Assembly (NCBI RefSeq): GCF_009792795.1
Contig: NZ_VKHQ01000003.1
Span: forward strand, 1-64,000
DNA from: Cognatiluteimonas profundi
GTDB taxonomy: Bacteria > Pseudomonadota > Gammaproteobacteria > Xanthomonadales > Xanthomonadaceae
DNA length: 64,000 bases
Direction of reading: 5' to 3'
Shown: piece after piece, positions 62,114 to 64,000 of the stretch
Position numbering within the stretch: position 1 is the first letter of the stretch
Layout of the letters: every line of letters starts with the position of its first letter
The notes under the pieces: model-generated
What the model was told of the DNA's origin: nothing
What the model saw: the letters and a program-made list of their open reading frames with translations, nothing else
The model's database searches: none
Position numbers and translations under genes: made by a program

Positions 62114-64000
62114 TCAGGGCGTCTTCGCCGACGACCCCACGACCAGGCTGAGTTCGGGCCGTCCGGCACCGCGCAATTGCGCGTTCATTGCCGCCAGGTC
62201 GGTCGACACCAGTGCCTGCCACAGGCCCAGGGTGGCGTCGAGCATCGGCATCAGCTTGTCGTAACCGGTGATCGCGTCCGGCGACGGCGCGCCATCGGCA
62301 CCGTCGACGGCATTGCCAAGCTTGCCGAATGCCTGCGCCAGGAAGGCGAACGTCTGCGTGCTCCTGGGTGGCATCGCCCAGGCGTTGTAGGGGTTGACCG
62401 CATCGACGTGCCCGTTGCGCTCGACGACTTTTCCATCCAGCGCTGCCAGCGCAGCGTCCAGTTCGCCGGGCGACTTGCGGGCAGCCTTGATCGCCGTATG
62501 CAGCTGGGTCGCCTGTGCCTGTGCGGCCGCCAGTCTCACCTGCGCCGCTTCGACCTTGCGTGCGAATGCGAACTGGCGCGTGTAAGTGTCAGCAGGAAGT
62601 TTGACGCGCGGGTCGGGCACGACCGTCAGTGGCTGGCGATACGTGTGCCCATCGACGGTCAGTTCGACCGTGTACCGGCCGGGTGGCGCCCATGCGCCCT
62701 CGGTGTAGGCGTCGCCAGCGGCAGCGGTCGGCAGCGCCGGATAGCGCAGCGGCCAGATGAACCGATGCAGCCCCGGCGCCGTGGCCAGCACCGACGGCGA
62801 CGTGAACCATTCCGGCGCGGTGCCGGCTGTCGCAGCCGCGTACGTCGGCGCTTTGTCGGCACTGGAGTAACCGCGCACGAGCTGTCCCGATGCGTCACGG
62901 ATGGCCAGCTGCACCGGCTGTGCCGGCGTGTCGGCGAGCCGGTAGTCGATGCGCGCGCCGAATGGCGGGTTCTGCGCGGTCGGCTCGTCCTTCGGCAGCG
63001 GGGTCCCGGTGAAACCGGCGGGACGCACGCGGATCGCCGTAGACGGTGCGAACAGTCGCGTCGCATCCGGCGACCGCTCCGCAACCATCTGGCGGATCGG
63101 CGACAGGTCATCGAGCACCCAGAACCCGCGGCCATGCGTGGCGATGACCATGTCGTCGCCGTGGATGTCGATGTCGCGCACCGAGGTGCGTGGCAGGTTC
63201 ATCTGCATCGGCTGCCAGTGGTCGCCATCGTCGAAGGACACGTACACGCCCAGTTCGGTGGCCGCGTACAGCAATCCGCGCTGGCCGGGATCCTCGCGCA
63301 CTGCGTTGACGAAGTCGCCGTCGCGGATGCCGCTGACGATCGACGTCCAGCTCCTGCCGCCGTCGCGCGTGCGATAGAGATAGGGCTTGCGATCATCCAG
63401 TCGATGCCGGTCGATGGCGGCGTAGGCGATGTCGGCGTCGAAGTGCGAGGCCTCGATCATGCCGACCTTCGACCAGGCGCCCAGTCCGGCGGGCGTGACG
63501 TCCTGCCAGTGCGCACCTTCGTCCCTGCTGCGCCAGACCAGGCCGTCGTCGGTGCCGGCCCAGAGCAGTTTGGCTGCGAGCGGCGAGGGCGCGATGGCAT
63601 AGACCACGCCGCGCCGTGGCCCGGTGCCGAGGTTGTTGGCGACGGTGGTGTCGTCGAGGTTCGACGGCGTCGCGGGCTGTTCGCGGGTGAGGTCCGGGCT
63701 GATCGGGGTCCAGTGCTCGCCGCCGTCAGCGGTGCGGAAGATCCGCTGGTTGGCGTAATACAGCACCTTCGGATCCACCTTCGAGAACGCCAGCGGCAAC
63801 GTCCACGTGCGTCGGTACAGCGCGTCGGGTTCGGCGAGCGTGGGGTCCACCGAACGCGTCTGCTCGGTGCGCAGGTCGAGCCGGTCGACGCCACCGCCGT
63901 AGACGATGTCCGGGTCCCTGGGGTCCGGCGCGATCATGCCGCTCTCGCCGCCGACGGTGACTTCCTTGAACTGCTCCATGGTGATGCGTTCGTTGCCGGT
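62114..64000 (-). CDS. BNR/sortilin-type repeat protein (5' end outside the window)
   Basis: The visible part is about 628 residues ending at the stop at 62114; the frame is open through the window edge (64000), so the N-terminus is missing. It has BNR/Asp-box blades (IFRTADGGEHWTPISPD, VWRSRDEGAHWQDV, LYRTRDGGRSWTSI, VYVSFDDGDHWQPM) of a VPS10/sortilin-like propeller, a linker (about 300-440) and a helical C-terminal region. Such large proteins are annotated as glycosyl hydrolases or photosystem-assembly-like factors, but no catalytic residues are apparent here. It converges with the SLOG gene, 15 bp between stops. Confidence 0.85.
   Translation of the reverse strand, partial: TGNERITMEQFKEVTVGGESGMIAPDPRDPDIVYGGGVDRLDLRTEQTRSVDPTLAEPDALYRRTWTLPLAFSKVDPKVLYYANQRIFRTADGGEHWTPISPDLTREQPATPSNLDDTTVANNLGTGPRRGVVYAIAPSPLAAKLLWAGTDDGLVWRSRDEGAHWQDVTPAGLGAWSKVGMIEASHFDADIAYAAIDRHRLDDRKPYLYRTRDGGRSWTSIVSGIRDGDFVNAVREDPGQRGLLYAATELGVYVSFDDGDHWQPMQMNLPRTSVRDIDIHGDDMVIATHGRGFWVLDDLSPIRQMVAERSPDATRLFAPSTAIRVRPAGFTGTPLPKDEPTAQNPPFGARIDYRLADTPAQPVQLAIRDASGQLVRGYSSADKAPTYAAATAGTAPEWFTSPSVLATAPGLHRFIWPLRYPALPTAAAGDAYTEGAWAPPGRYTVELTVDGHTYRQPLTVVPDPRVKLPADTYTRQFAFARKVEAAQVRLAAAQAQATQLHTAIKAARKSPGELDAALAALDGKVVERNGHVDAVNPYNAWAMPPRSTQTFAFLAQAFGKLGNAVDGADGAPSPDAITGYDKLMPMLDATLGLWQALVSTDLAAMNAQLRGAGRPELSLVVGSSAKTP

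Overview
This 64 kb window is high-GC bacterial chromosome. The gene content suggests a gammaproteobacterium of the Xanthomonadales (Lysobacter/Luteimonas type): a REP palindrome of the kind common in that order, DUF1631, DUF3011, DUF1615 and DUF6090 proteins, several c-di-GMP enzymes, and many secreted peptidases and lipoproteins. This placement is inference from gene families, not from a marker gene. I found no rRNA, tRNA, CRISPR array, integrase or insertion-sequence transposase. About 57 protein genes are supported, mostly single genes or short operons of two to three genes.

Layout. 1-6 kb: a PNPOx-fold protein, a DUF6090 membrane protein, a PhzF-type isomerase, a REP hairpin, an archaeal-type TrmY tRNA methyltransferase, a secreted protein built on a 36-bp tandem repeat, then about 1.1 kb of sparse sequence holding a small gene-like unit (FNR-type box, about 45-codon ORF, strong hairpin), followed by cytochrome b561. 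6-12 kb: a DUF2975/XRE regulatory pair with a double palindromic operator, a DUF2231 plus PQQ-type sugar dehydrogenase operon, and an S9 peptidase. 12-20 kb: a PAS-GGDEF cyclase, CsbD, an M28 peptidase whose signal peptide looks frameshifted, an M14 carboxypeptidase, and small enzymes (GFA, YciI, DUF2238). 20-28 kb: L,D-transpeptidase, DUF1456, transglutaminase-TPR protein, peroxiredoxin, then a three-gene envelope cassette ending in an M48 homologue that has lost its zinc ligands. 28-40 kb: signalling and membrane genes (tandem HD-GYP, ABC1 kinase, SBP-PAS-GGDEF-EAL, Old Yellow Enzyme, intact Ste24-like M48, DUF1631). 39-54 kb: methyltransferase, VOC, GST, GYD, DUF1615, ScyD-like, RMD1-like, EF-hand lipoprotein, MgtA Mg2+ ATPase, DUF3011 lipoprotein, PD40 propeller, PLP decarboxylase. 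54-64 kb: stress-type PNPOx protein, PAS histidine kinase, YbhN-type flippase, then the TIR cassette and a truncated BNR-repeat protein.

How genes may work together. The most distinctive block is 57.6-62.1 kb. A TIR-transmembrane-TPR protein with the catalytic-type Glu motif is followed by a 140-residue beta-rich protein of unknown function and by a SLOG-domain protein with four membrane segments resembling SLATT effectors. TIR, SLOG and SLATT domains belong to the set of nucleotide-signal conflict systems, so a membrane-depolarising or NAD+-depleting immune module is a reasonable hypothesis. It is not proven. A perfect FNR-type box lies upstream of it, and two other FNR-type boxes lie at 4.5 and 5.05 kb, hinting at a local oxygen-responsive theme. 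A c-di-GMP theme is also visible: a GGDEF cyclase, a GGDEF-EAL protein and an HD-GYP protein.
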